Of a DNA stretch of 64,000 nucleotides, positions 24,013 through 30,968 are shown piece by piece. Below the pieces are notes generated by a model, which had not been told where the DNA came from, made no database searches, and saw nothing but the letters and a program-made list of their open reading frames with translations. The stretch is taken from the NCBI GenBank assembly GCA_964540815.1, contig CAZIOH010000010.1:1-64000 (forward strand), given 5' to 3'. The stretch is from CAZIOH01 sp964540815 (GTDB lineage Bacteria; Myxococcota_A; Polyangia; Fen-1088). The position numbers and the translations under genes are program-made. Each line of letters begins with the position of its first letter. Position 1 is the first letter of the stretch.

Positions 24013-26501
24013 GCGAGACCCCCGATCCCAGCACCCACATGACGACGACGACCACGACGACGACCACGGCCCCGCGCAGGAGACTTTCACCGAAGGGCCT
24101 TGATGCACCGAAGGGGATGTCGAGGGTGAGCGTGTTGCGCTGGGCGAGCGCGGTGGCCATCGCCGGGCTCGCCTTGCTGATCGCGCTCGGGGCCATGCGC
24201 ACCTACCTGGCCCACGAGATGACGCTCGGCCTCGGCGCGGTGGTCGCGACCGGCATCCTGCTCCTGGTGGGGCTCGCGAGCCTGGGCGCGGCGCGGCTGC
24301 GCCTCGGGCGCGAGCTCGCGGCCCTGGAGAGCGACTCCGCGGTCCCACGGGGATGGCTCTGGCCGGCGCGGCTGGCGCGCCTCGCGGAGATTCACGCCGC
24401 GGGGGCCAGACCCGACCCCGAGGTCCTCGCCGAGGTGACGCGCGCCGAGGAGGCCGGACGCGCGTACCTTGGACGATACCTGGTGGCGACCACGGTGCTC
24501 ATCGGCCTGGTCGGGACGTTCGCCGGGCTCATGCAGACGCTCGGCAAGCTGACGCCGCTGCTCGGGGACGCGCACGTCAATGGCGCCGAGGTGCTGGCGG
24601 CACCCCTCGCCGGGCTCCACGTCACCTTCGGGGCCAGCCTGGTGGCCATCCTCGCGACGCTGGCGCTGGCCCTGGCCCAGGGCGATCTCACGCTCTGCGA
24701 GGAGCGGGTGCTCGCACGCCTCGAGGATCGGACGTGCCACGAGTGGATCCCGGCGCTGTGGCGCGCCGGCGAAGCCCCCGACGAGCGGGTGGTGCGCGCC
24801 ATCGGCGGGCTCGAGGTGGCGTTCGCCGAGAGCGTCTCGCGGGCGCTCGCCGCCAGCGTGCAGGCCATCGGCGCCGAGACGCGCGGCGAGAGCGAACGCG
24901 CCCGGGCCGAGACCGCCCGCGACCGCGCCGAGCTCGGGCGGCTCATGGTGGGGCTCGACGCCCTGACCGCCGAGGTCAAGGGGTCGGTCGCGCGCCTGTG
25001 CGTCGAGGTGGGCTCGCGGCTCGGGGCGAGCGCCGAGCAGCAGGCGCGTGCGCTCGAGGAGGCCGCGGTCGGGCAGGCCCGCGCGCTGGCGCGAACCGTG
25101 GATGCCGCCACCGAGAGCCTCCGGACCGCCAACCGCGAGGTGACCGAGGCGATGCGCGTCGAGGTGACCGCGGCCTGGTCGCGCTCGGCGGAGGCGCACG
25201 TCGCGCTGGTGCGCGGGCTGACCGAGTCGGGTGGGGAGGCGCTGGCGCAGGCCACGGCGGCCCAGATCGCGGCGCAGATCGCGGCCACCGAACGGGCGAC
25301 CGCCGCGGTCGCGTCGGCCGTGCGGGCCGTCGAGGCGACCGCCGAGCGCATCGGGGCGACCGCGGCCGCCGGCGCGGAGGGGGTGATCGCGGCCGCCGAG
25401 GCCTCGAGCGCGCGCGCGATCGGGGCCGCGGAGGCCATGAGCGCGCGGGTGGTCGGGGCCGCGGAGGGCATGAGCGCGCGGGTGGTCGCCACGACGGAGG
25501 CGCTCGGCGCGCGCGCGGTCGCCGCCAGCGAGGGTGCGAGCCGGCGTTCGGGCGAGGTCGCCGAGGCGCTGGCCCGCGAGATGGCCCGGGTCCTCGCGGA
25601 GGCGGCGCGCCAGTCGGCGGGGACCGTGGAGGCGGTCGCCGAACGCGCGGGGTCCTTGCTCGGCGAATCGGTGCGCCAGTCGACGGACACGGGCGCGGCC
25701 TTGCTGCGCGAGACCCACGAAGCGGTGGGGCGCGCCACCCGCGAGACCGCCCAGCTCGTGGCGCAGAGCCTCGGGCCCCTGTTCGCTGGCGAGGCGCGGG
25801 AGCGGGCGGCCGTCGAGGCGGCCCTGCGCGACGCCGTGGCGGGCGCGGCGATCGCCGCCGAGCGGCTCGGCACCTTGACGACCGCGCTCGAAGGCGTCGG
25901 CCGGGAGCACACGGCGGCCATGGAACGCGGCGGTCAAGCCGTGCTGGCGGCCTTCGAGCAGGCGGTGGTCGGGGGCGGGGCCGCGCTCGACCGCGCGGCG
26001 CTGGGCCTCGCCACGGCGGCGCGCGATCTGCAATCGGGCGCCGACGTGCTCGGGCCGAGGCTGAACGCCCTCGGGGTGGAGCTGGGGGCGCTGTCGCGCG
26101 AGGTCGCGTTGTTGGTGGCGGCGCGCGGTCCCGACGATGCGCTCGGGGGCGCGGTCCTCGGCGAGCTCGAGCGTCTGGGCGGAGCGGTGGAGGGGCTCGG
26201 CGCGCTGGTCCGCGCCGGTCGCGCGGACGCGGCGGCCGCCGCGCCAGGCCCGTCGGAAGCTCGATCGGAAGACGTCCCGGCGAGCGGCCAGCCCGACGAG
26301 GAGAGCCACGCGCCGCCGCCGCCCGTCACGCGAATCTCGGACGAGGCGGCGGGTGGCGAGGACCTCCGCGCGGCAGGCCTCGCGCGTGAGCAAGAGCAAG
26401 AGCAAGAGCAAGAGCAAGAGCATGAGCACGAGCCTGGGGAAGACCAGGGCCAGGGCGGCACGTCCGGAGACGAGCCTCCCGAGCCGGTCGGGGCAGCGTG
26501 A
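24009..26501 (+). CDS. MotA/ZorA-like membrane protein with very long coiled-coil tail (DUF802-like)
   Basis: 830 residues from GTG 24009. A Thr-rich N-terminus (nine Thr in a row) precedes four predicted membrane helices at about 44-63, 72-93, 157-176 and 203-223. The last two carry the MotA/TolQ/ExbB-type signatures VLIGLVGTFAGLMQTL and LAGLHVTFGASLVAILAT. Residues ~230-780 are an almost unbroken Ala/Glu/Arg-rich coiled coil with repeats such as AAEAMSARVVGAAEGMSARVV. The end is an acidic tail with an (EQ)n repeat from residue 794. Channel helices plus a long cytoplasmic tail are the plan of ZorA and of DUF802 proteins. It overlaps both neighbours by 4 nt. Confidence 0.8.
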   Translation: MSETPDPSTHMTTTTTTTTTAPRRRLSPKGLDAPKGMSRVSVLRWASAVAIAGLALLIALGAMRTYLAHEMTLGLGAVVATGILLLVGLASLGAARLRLGRELAALESDSAVPRGWLWPARLARLAEIHAAGARPDPEVLAEVTRAEEAGRAYLGRYLVATTVLIGLVGTFAGLMQTLGKLTPLLGDAHVNGAEVLAAPLAGLHVTFGASLVAILATLALALAQGDLTLCEERVLARLEDRTCHEWIPALWRAGEAPDERVVRAIGGLEVAFAESVSRALAASVQAIGAETRGESERARAETARDRAELGRLMVGLDALTAEVKGSVARLCVEVGSRLGASAEQQARALEEAAVGQARALARTVDAATESLRTANREVTEAMRVEVTAAWSRSAEAHVALVRGLTESGGEALAQATAAQIAAQIAATERATAAVASAVRAVEATAERIGATAAAGAEGVIAAAEASSARAIGAAEAMSARVVGAAEGMSARVVATTEALGARAVAASEGASRRSGEVAEALAREMARVLAEAARQSAGTVEAVAERAGSLLGESVRQSTDTGAALLRETHEAVGRATRETAQLVAQSLGPLFAGEARERAAVEAALRDAVAGAAIAAERLGTLTTALEGVGREHTAAMERGGQAVLAAFEQAVVGGGAALDRAALGLATAARDLQSGADVLGPRLNALGVELGALSREVALLVAARGPDDALGGAVLGELERLGGAVEGLGALVRAGRADAAAAAPGPSEARSEDVPASGQPDEESHAPPPPVTRISDEAAGGEDLRAAGLAREQEQEQEQEQEHEHEPGEDQGQGGTSGDEPPEPVGAA
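26388..26432 (+). repeat. Coding hexanucleotide repeat (GAGCAA)5
   Basis: Five GAGCAA units are followed by GAGCAT and GAGCAC, encoding EQEQEQEQEQEHEHE near the C-terminus of the MotA-like protein. A six-base unit keeps the frame whatever the copy number. Confidence 0.9.
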
Positions 26502-27130
26502 GATCCCGGCGCGGGCCCGCCACGCTGTTCCCCCTCAACGCCTGGCCGGCGTTCGTGGACGCGCTCACGGTCGTGCTCGCCGTCTTCGTGCTGATCGTCA
26601 TCGTGGCGTTCGTGGCGCAGAATCGACTGCTCGCGCGCCTCGAGGCGCGCGAGCGCGAGGTCACGAGCCTCCGCGACGAGAAGGCGCGGATCGAGCGGCG
26701 CCTGCGCGCGCTCGCGCCCGGGACCGCCACCCTCGCCGTCGAGGATGGCAAGGTGATCCTGCAGGGTGAGGTCCTGTTTGACTCGGGCTCGGATGCGCTG
26801 CGGCCTGGCGGGGAGCGCCTGATGAGCGAGATCGGGCGCAACCTCGCCGGCCTGCTCGCCGCGGAGCCCGACCAGATGCTGCTCGTCGGCGGGCACACCG
26901 ACGATCGCCCGATCCACGAACGCTTCGCCTCGAACTGGGAGCTCTCCACGGCCCGGGCCCTGGCCGTCTCGCGGGTCCTGATGCGCGCCGGTGTCCCGGC
27001 CGGGCGCGTGGTCCCGTCCGGGTTCGGGGCCGAGCACCCGCGGGCGTCGAATGCGGACGAGCCGGGCCGCGCCCAGAACCGCCGCATCGAGGTCCTGCTG
27101 GTCCCCATCCACGCGGTCTCGTCGCGATGA
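26498..27130 (+). CDS. MotB/ZorB-like protein: membrane anchor plus OmpA domain
   Basis: 210 residues from GTG 26498 (GTGA overlap). A single N-terminal membrane helix reads AFVDALTVVLAVFVLIVIV, with an aspartate (D21) placed like the proton-carrying Asp of MotB and ZorB (D-x-[ML]-T context). A coiled coil (ARLEAREREVTSLRDEKARI) and an OmpA peptidoglycan-binding domain follow: VLFDSGSDALRPGG, VGGHTDDRPI, NWELSTARALAVSRVL and AQNRRIEVLL. The peptidoglycan-binding Asp and Arg are present. Together with the preceding gene it should form an ion-driven stator/motor unit spanning the inner membrane and fixed to the cell wall. Confidence 0.88.
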   Translation: MRSRRGPATLFPLNAWPAFVDALTVVLAVFVLIVIVAFVAQNRLLARLEAREREVTSLRDEKARIERRLRALAPGTATLAVEDGKVILQGEVLFDSGSDALRPGGERLMSEIGRNLAGLLAAEPDQMLLVGGHTDDRPIHERFASNWELSTARALAVSRVLMRAGVPAGRVVPSGFGAEHPRASNADEPGRAQNRRIEVLLVPIHAVSSR

Positions 27131-27597
27131 GCGACGCCGTGCTGGCGGCTCGGCTCTGGAGCCAGGCGCAGGCCGCCCTCGCCGCGGGGCGCGCCGCCGA
27201 GATCGCCCCGCCCGAGGCCCTGTGGGACTCCATCGAGCACTTCCTGGCCGAGCCGGCCGCCTCGACCTTTCTCGCCGCGGTCCGGATCGTCGAGCAGCAC
27301 CGCCGCCGGGCCGAGGTGGAGCGCGGGGCCCCCGGAGTCCTCCGGCGATCATTCGAGGACGGTGCCGAGGCGCTGGCCGCGGCTCCAGGGATCCCCGCGG
27401 CGCTGGCCAGCCGCCTGGCCACCGGCCTCCCGGTCGATCTGCACGCAGGCGACCGCCTGCGTGCCCTGGCGGCGCTCGCCAGCGCGCATCACGCGCTCGC
27501 CGCCCGCGTGTCCGCCGACCTCGCCGCGCGCCGCCGGCTCTTCCAGTCCTTCCCCTCGCGCGGCCGCCGCCCGGGCCGCGGCTCGTCCAAGCGCTGA
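27127..27597 (+). CDS. Hypothetical helical protein, last gene of the operon (DUF2894 position)
   Basis: 156 residues, ATG overlapping the previous stop (ATGA). The sequence is helical and Ala/Arg-rich, without signal peptide or membrane helix. The C-terminus is strongly basic (RRRLFQSF, SRGRRPGRGSSKR). It stands where DUF2894 proteins stand in clusters of the same order elsewhere. Those also have basic ends, but I see no certain family motif. A role as a cytoplasmic partner of the motor is inference from the tight operon only. Confidence 0.6.
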   Translation: MSDAVLAARLWSQAQAALAAGRAAEIAPPEALWDSIEHFLAEPAASTFLAAVRIVEQHRRRAEVERGAPGVLRRSFEDGAEALAAAPGIPAALASRLATGLPVDLHAGDRLRALAALASAHHALAARVSADLAARRRLFQSFPSRGRRPGRGSSKR

Positions 27598-27869
27598 GGA
27601 CCTGTCGTGCGTCGGGTGTGGGACTTCTTCGAGGGCCAGCCGTCAACCTTCTCGTGATCGTGTCCGTGTCCCTGATCGCCCCCTTGATCGTGGCCGTGCA
27701 CGTGAACCTGATCTCCCCCGTGATCGCGATCGAGAGCCCCTCGATCCCGAAGCGCCCCCGCGATCACGTCCACGGTGGCGTTCCCGTGCACGCGCACGAT
27801 ACGTGCACGGCCACGACGACGGGGCCGGCCACGATCACGATCACGGGTTTGAGGAGCCGCTGTCGTTCG
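27598..27869. other. Gap between convergent genes with clustered GATC sites
   Basis: No convincing gene. Between 27656 and 27843 there are ten GATC sites, plus repeated GTGCACG and CACGATCACGATCACG motifs. A 9-bp inverted repeat CCGTGCACG / CGTGCACGG (27784-27792 and 27802-27810) could form a hairpin. A His-rich minus-strand frame here is antisense to the upstream gene and is not considered real. Confidence 0.6.
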
Positions 27870-29642
27870 CTACTTGACCGGGGTCGCCCGCAAGGAGGCC
27901 TTGCCGTCCTTGATGTAGACCGCGAAGCGCACGGTCCGACAGGCGTGGCGGGCCATCAGGCTGTTGCGGTTCTCCTGCAGGCGTAGCCGGAACTTGTCGA
28001 GGGTGAGCCCGGCCACCGATTCACCGCACTGCTGCTTGGCCACCAGGAACTCGCTGTACACCGCGCGCATGTGCAGCTCGTCGTCGTCTTCGGAGTCGCT
28101 CTGCGTGGGATCGGACGACGAGACCACCGGCGGGCCGGCCGCCGGGCGGGCGGCCTGTGGGGCGGCCTGGCCGAGGGGCGCGATGGCCGGACCCCGGGAC
28201 ATCGCGCGGACCCCGGCCGGGAGCTGTGGGGCCGGCAGCACCGGCAGCACCGGAGGCCCGAAGGTCGGCACGGCGCTCGGCGCCGAGGGCGGCGCGAACC
28301 CCGGTGGGGGAGGGGGCGCGAATCCGTCCCCGGCCGGCGGCGGGGCGCTCGGAGCGACCCCGAAGAGGCTGCCGGCGCCGGCCGGGGACGTGACCGCGGG
28401 CAGCCCGAGACCACCGCCGCGCCCGGGAATGCCTGGCTGCGGACCGGCGGCCCCGGCCCCGTTCGGTCCGGACGCGCCGAGGCCTGGCACGGCGGGCACC
28501 ACGGCGCCGACCCCCACCTGCGAGATCGACGTGTTGGCGTGATCGAGCGCGGCGTTCACGTCGCGCGCGATGCCACCGAAGTGACCGGCGAAGCGGTGAT
28601 CGTCGAGCCGCGACATCTCGCCCTTGACCAGGCGGCGCAGCTCGGCGCGCATGCGGGCGATGGGCCACTCCACCTCGTACCGCTGCAGGAACAGTCCGAT
28701 GGCGATCATCGCCAGCAGCGCGCCGACCAGCGACAGCCAGGGGAAGGTGCTCCAGCGCAGATCGCGCGCCGAGGTGTTGGCCAGCACCGAACCCAGGTCC
28801 GCCTTGGCGGGCTTGTGACCGATGAGCACGTAGTACGCCTGCTGCTCGGAGGCTTGCCCCGGGAAGGGCGCCGCCACCGCCAGCAGCGTCTCTCCGTCGA
28901 CCTCGAACGACAGCGCCGGGGTGCGCTTGACATCCTCGATCTCGGCGCGGTGCTGATCGATCACCCCGGGGAGCAGCGCGAGGGTCTTGCTGTCGACGGT
29001 CGAGGCCACGACCTTGCCCATCAGCAGCAACGCCACGTCCACGTCCAGGTTCTTCTTCAGGCGCTCGGCGAAGGTTCGCCCGGTGTCGGCCCCCACGTAC
29101 AGCGCGCCCACCAGCCGATCCCGGCTCTTCGAGAGCACCGGCGCGCCCGCCACCCGCAAGAGCTCGCCGCCCGTGCCCCACACGTCGTCGGACAGGTACC
29201 CGCGCAGGGCGTCCGAGACCACCTCGGCGCCGCCGATGTTGTCGCCATAGTCCTTCTCGTCGGCGCCGACCCGGGCCACCACCCGGCCGTTGGCGTCGAT
29301 GGCCACCATGCTGGCAATGCCGGCACCCGCCAGATCCGGGAGCAGCGCGCGCAGGCGCGCCTGGACGGTCCGGTGCTGCACCGACAGCTCGCCGCTGCCA
29401 TGCGAGGCGCTGTCGAGCGCCTCGGAGATGACCAGGTCCCGGCCGAGGTTCGCCACGCGGTCGATCCACTTGTGGGCGTCGACCTTCAACATCTGCTCGG
29501 CCGCGTACTGCGCGCGATCGAGGCGCTGGCCCTCGAGCTCCTCGAGCTTCTGGGCCATCGGCCTCGGCGCGGTGAGGGCCACGCTGAAGGCGACACCGGC
29601 CAGCATGGCCACCAGGATGAACCAGATCTTCGACAGGAACAT
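27870..29642 (-). CDS. Membrane sensor-like protein with MXAN_5187-type C-terminal domain
   Basis: 590 residues. An N-terminal membrane helix is followed by a periplasmic Cache-like sensor region (about 35-300; GIASMVAIDANGRVVARVG, RLVGALYVGADTGRTFAERL). A second helix lies near 315 (LVGALLAMIAIGLFLQ), then a HAMP-like stretch (RAELRRLVKGEMSRLDD). After a long Pro/Gly/Ala linker the last ~75 residues form a compact conserved domain (YSEFLVAKQQCGES, LTLDKFRLRLQENR, CRTVRFAVYIKDGKASLRATPV) that I associate with the myxobacterial MXAN_5187 family. There is no kinase or methyl-accepting domain. It is 15 nt downstream of the cupredoxin-like gene, in one operon. Confidence 0.8.
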   Translation of the reverse strand: MFLSKIWFILVAMLAGVAFSVALTAPRPMAQKLEELEGQRLDRAQYAAEQMLKVDAHKWIDRVANLGRDLVISEALDSASHGSGELSVQHRTVQARLRALLPDLAGAGIASMVAIDANGRVVARVGADEKDYGDNIGGAEVVSDALRGYLSDDVWGTGGELLRVAGAPVLSKSRDRLVGALYVGADTGRTFAERLKKNLDVDVALLLMGKVVASTVDSKTLALLPGVIDQHRAEIEDVKRTPALSFEVDGETLLAVAAPFPGQASEQQAYYVLIGHKPAKADLGSVLANTSARDLRWSTFPWLSLVGALLAMIAIGLFLQRYEVEWPIARMRAELRRLVKGEMSRLDDHRFAGHFGGIARDVNAALDHANTSISQVGVGAVVPAVPGLGASGPNGAGAAGPQPGIPGRGGGLGLPAVTSPAGAGSLFGVAPSAPPPAGDGFAPPPPPGFAPPSAPSAVPTFGPPVLPVLPAPQLPAGVRAMSRGPAIAPLGQAAPQAARPAAGPPVVSSSDPTQSDSEDDDELHMRAVYSEFLVAKQQCGESVAGLTLDKFRLRLQENRNSLMARHACRTVRFAVYIKDGKASLRATPVK

Positions 29643-29657
29643 GGTCGGTCTTCAGCC

Positions 29658-30470
29658 CTACTCCGCGGACGTCTTGCCGTCGGTGCCAGCGCCCGAGCCG
29701 GAGCCGACCCCGGATGGGTCGGCCCCCGGGTCGCCTTCCTTGGGCTCCGCCTCCTTGGCGGCGTCGCCCTGGCCGCGCGGCGCCGCCACGCGAATCGTCA
29801 GGTCCTGCTTCCCCGAGGTGTCCACCTCTTGCTCGTGCACCCACCGGCCCTGGGACCAGACCTTGAGGTTCGCCTTGGCGGCGTCGGGCAACCCGGGGAT
29901 GGCGAAGCCTCCGCGCTCGTCGGCGATCGCGTAGAACGGCGAGTCCACCACGATGACCGAGATGGTGAGGTGCGGATACTGCGCGCAGCGGATCAGGTAG
30001 CCCCCCGGGACGCCGAACCGCTGGTGGCGGAAGGTCCCTGGGTTCAGACGCTCGATCGGCATGAGCGTGGTGTTGTCCGGCATGGACAGCTCGTGGGTCA
30101 CCTTGCCGACGTTCTTGAACTCGACCACCGAGCCCGGTCCGACCACCACCACCCGGGGCTGGGCGTCGAGCCCGGCGATCTCGACGGTGACCGTCTTGGG
30201 GGCCGGCGGGTGGGTGCCGCTCACCCCGTCGACCACCACCACGGTCTGGGACCGGGAAGGGGCCGAGCGCACGGGCACGTTGCCGTTCTCGAGGCGCCAG
30301 TACCCCTGGTGCTGCCGCCCCGCCCGCAGGACCTCGGGAAGACGCAGCGTGCCGCGCACCGTGCCGGCCCGTGCCACCGCACCGCCCGCGGCCAAGGCCG
30401 TGGCGACGCCCAGCCCCAGCCAGAGACAGGTGGCGGGAGCGAGCGTCCGGGAGCGTCGCGGTGTCGTCAT
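29658..30470 (-). CDS. Exported cupredoxin-like protein
   Basis: 270 residues with a signal peptide (ATCLWLGLGVATALAAGGAVARA). The middle resembles a plastocyanin/cupredoxin fold: VVVGPGSVVEFKNVGKVTHEL, then HQRFGVPGGYLIRCAQYPHL. The residues H (in KVTHEL), C (in RCAQYP) and H (in YPHL) lie where type 1 copper ligands lie, so copper binding is plausible. A carboxypeptidase-regulatory-like module follows (ERGGFAIPGLPDAAKANLKVW) and the tail is acidic and disordered. It is the first gene of a two-gene unit with the sensor-like protein, divergent from queF. Confidence 0.75.
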   Translation of the reverse strand: MTTPRRSRTLAPATCLWLGLGVATALAAGGAVARAGTVRGTLRLPEVLRAGRQHQGYWRLENGNVPVRSAPSRSQTVVVVDGVSGTHPPAPKTVTVEIAGLDAQPRVVVVGPGSVVEFKNVGKVTHELSMPDNTTLMPIERLNPGTFRHQRFGVPGGYLIRCAQYPHLTISVIVVDSPFYAIADERGGFAIPGLPDAAKANLKVWSQGRWVHEQEVDTSGKQDLTIRVAAPRGQGDAAKEAEPKEGDPGADPSGVGSGSGAGTDGKTSAE

Positions 30471-30552
30471 CGCGTGGCCGGTGACGGTACCGTGCGGGTT
30501 CGGACCCTGTCAATGCGGTGGGCCGACTTGCGCGCGGCGCGCATCCTTCGGC

Positions 30553-30558
30553 TATCCT
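30553..30558 (+). promoter_or_regulatory. TATCCT -10-like box 9 nt from queF start
   Basis: TATCCT ends 9 nt before GTG 30568, with no Shine-Dalgarno between. Transcription would start within a few nt of the start codon. No preQ1 riboswitch-like leader is visible. Confidence 0.4.
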
Positions 30559-30567
30559 GCCGCCATC

Positions 30568-30936
30568 GTGACCGGCCCGACCCAACCCTCGAAGACGCTC
30601 GACACCTTTGCCAACCCCCGCCCCGCACGCGACTACGTGATCCAGTTCGACTGTCCCGAGTTCACCTGCCTCTGCCCGAAGACCGGACAGCCCGACTTTG
30701 CCACCCTGCGGATCGAATACGTCCCGGACGCCCTGTGTGTCGAGCTCAAGTCGCTGAAGCTGTACTTGTGGTCGTTTCGTGACGAGGGGGCGTTCCACGA
30801 GGCGGTCACCAATCGGATTCTCGATGATCTGGTGGCCGCCGTGTCTCCGCGGCGCATGCGGGTCGAAGGTCGCTTCAACGTTCGCGGCGGGATCACCACC
30901 ACCGTGGTCGCCGAGCACGCGAAGCCGCTCGGCTAG
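30568..30936 (+). CDS. queF: NADPH-dependent 7-cyano-7-deazaguanine reductase (single-domain QueF)
   Basis: 122 residues from GTG 30568. It reduces preQ0 to preQ1 in queuosine synthesis. Motifs: EFTCLCPKTGQPDFA, with the catalytic Cys (C36) and Asp (D43) matching C55 and D62 of Bacillus subtilis QueF, and CVELKSLKLYLWSFR, the substrate/NADPH motif. The latter has Leu where most members have Ser in ESKSLK. The length fits the unimodular (YkvM) subfamily. It stands alone between divergent and convergent neighbours. A 16-bp direct duplication (GAAGCCGCTCGGCT, 30921 and 30937) spans its stop codon. Confidence 0.96.
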   Translation: MTGPTQPSKTLDTFANPRPARDYVIQFDCPEFTCLCPKTGQPDFATLRIEYVPDALCVELKSLKLYLWSFRDEGAFHEAVTNRILDDLVAAVSPRRMRVEGRFNVRGGITTTVVAEHAKPLG

Positions 30937-30968
30937 GAAGCCGCTCGGCTGGAACGAAGACGAGATCG

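Noticed and set aside
23305..27597. Calling the operon a complete Zorya defence system
   Set aside because: No ZorC, ZorD or ZorE helicase/nuclease gene is adjacent, and the neighbours are a glycosidase and envelope genes; only the AB-like core is present.
27489..27797. His/Asp-rich minus-strand frame (HVHGHDQGGDQGHGHDH), which might suggest a metal-binding tail
   Set aside because: It overlaps the end of the operon's fourth gene antisense, has no start signal, and its His runs come from the GTGATC-type low-complexity DNA.
30471..30567. A preQ1 riboswitch before queF
   Set aside because: The gap is about 97 bp and shared with a divergent gene, and a -10-like box lies just before the start codon, leaving no room for an aptamer leader.
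28021..30918. Long minus-strand and plus-strand open frames of 900+ codons across the sensor and cupredoxin genes
   Set aside because: They are shadows of genes with clear signal peptides and domains in another frame; the translations are Arg/Pro/Gly-rich without conserved features.
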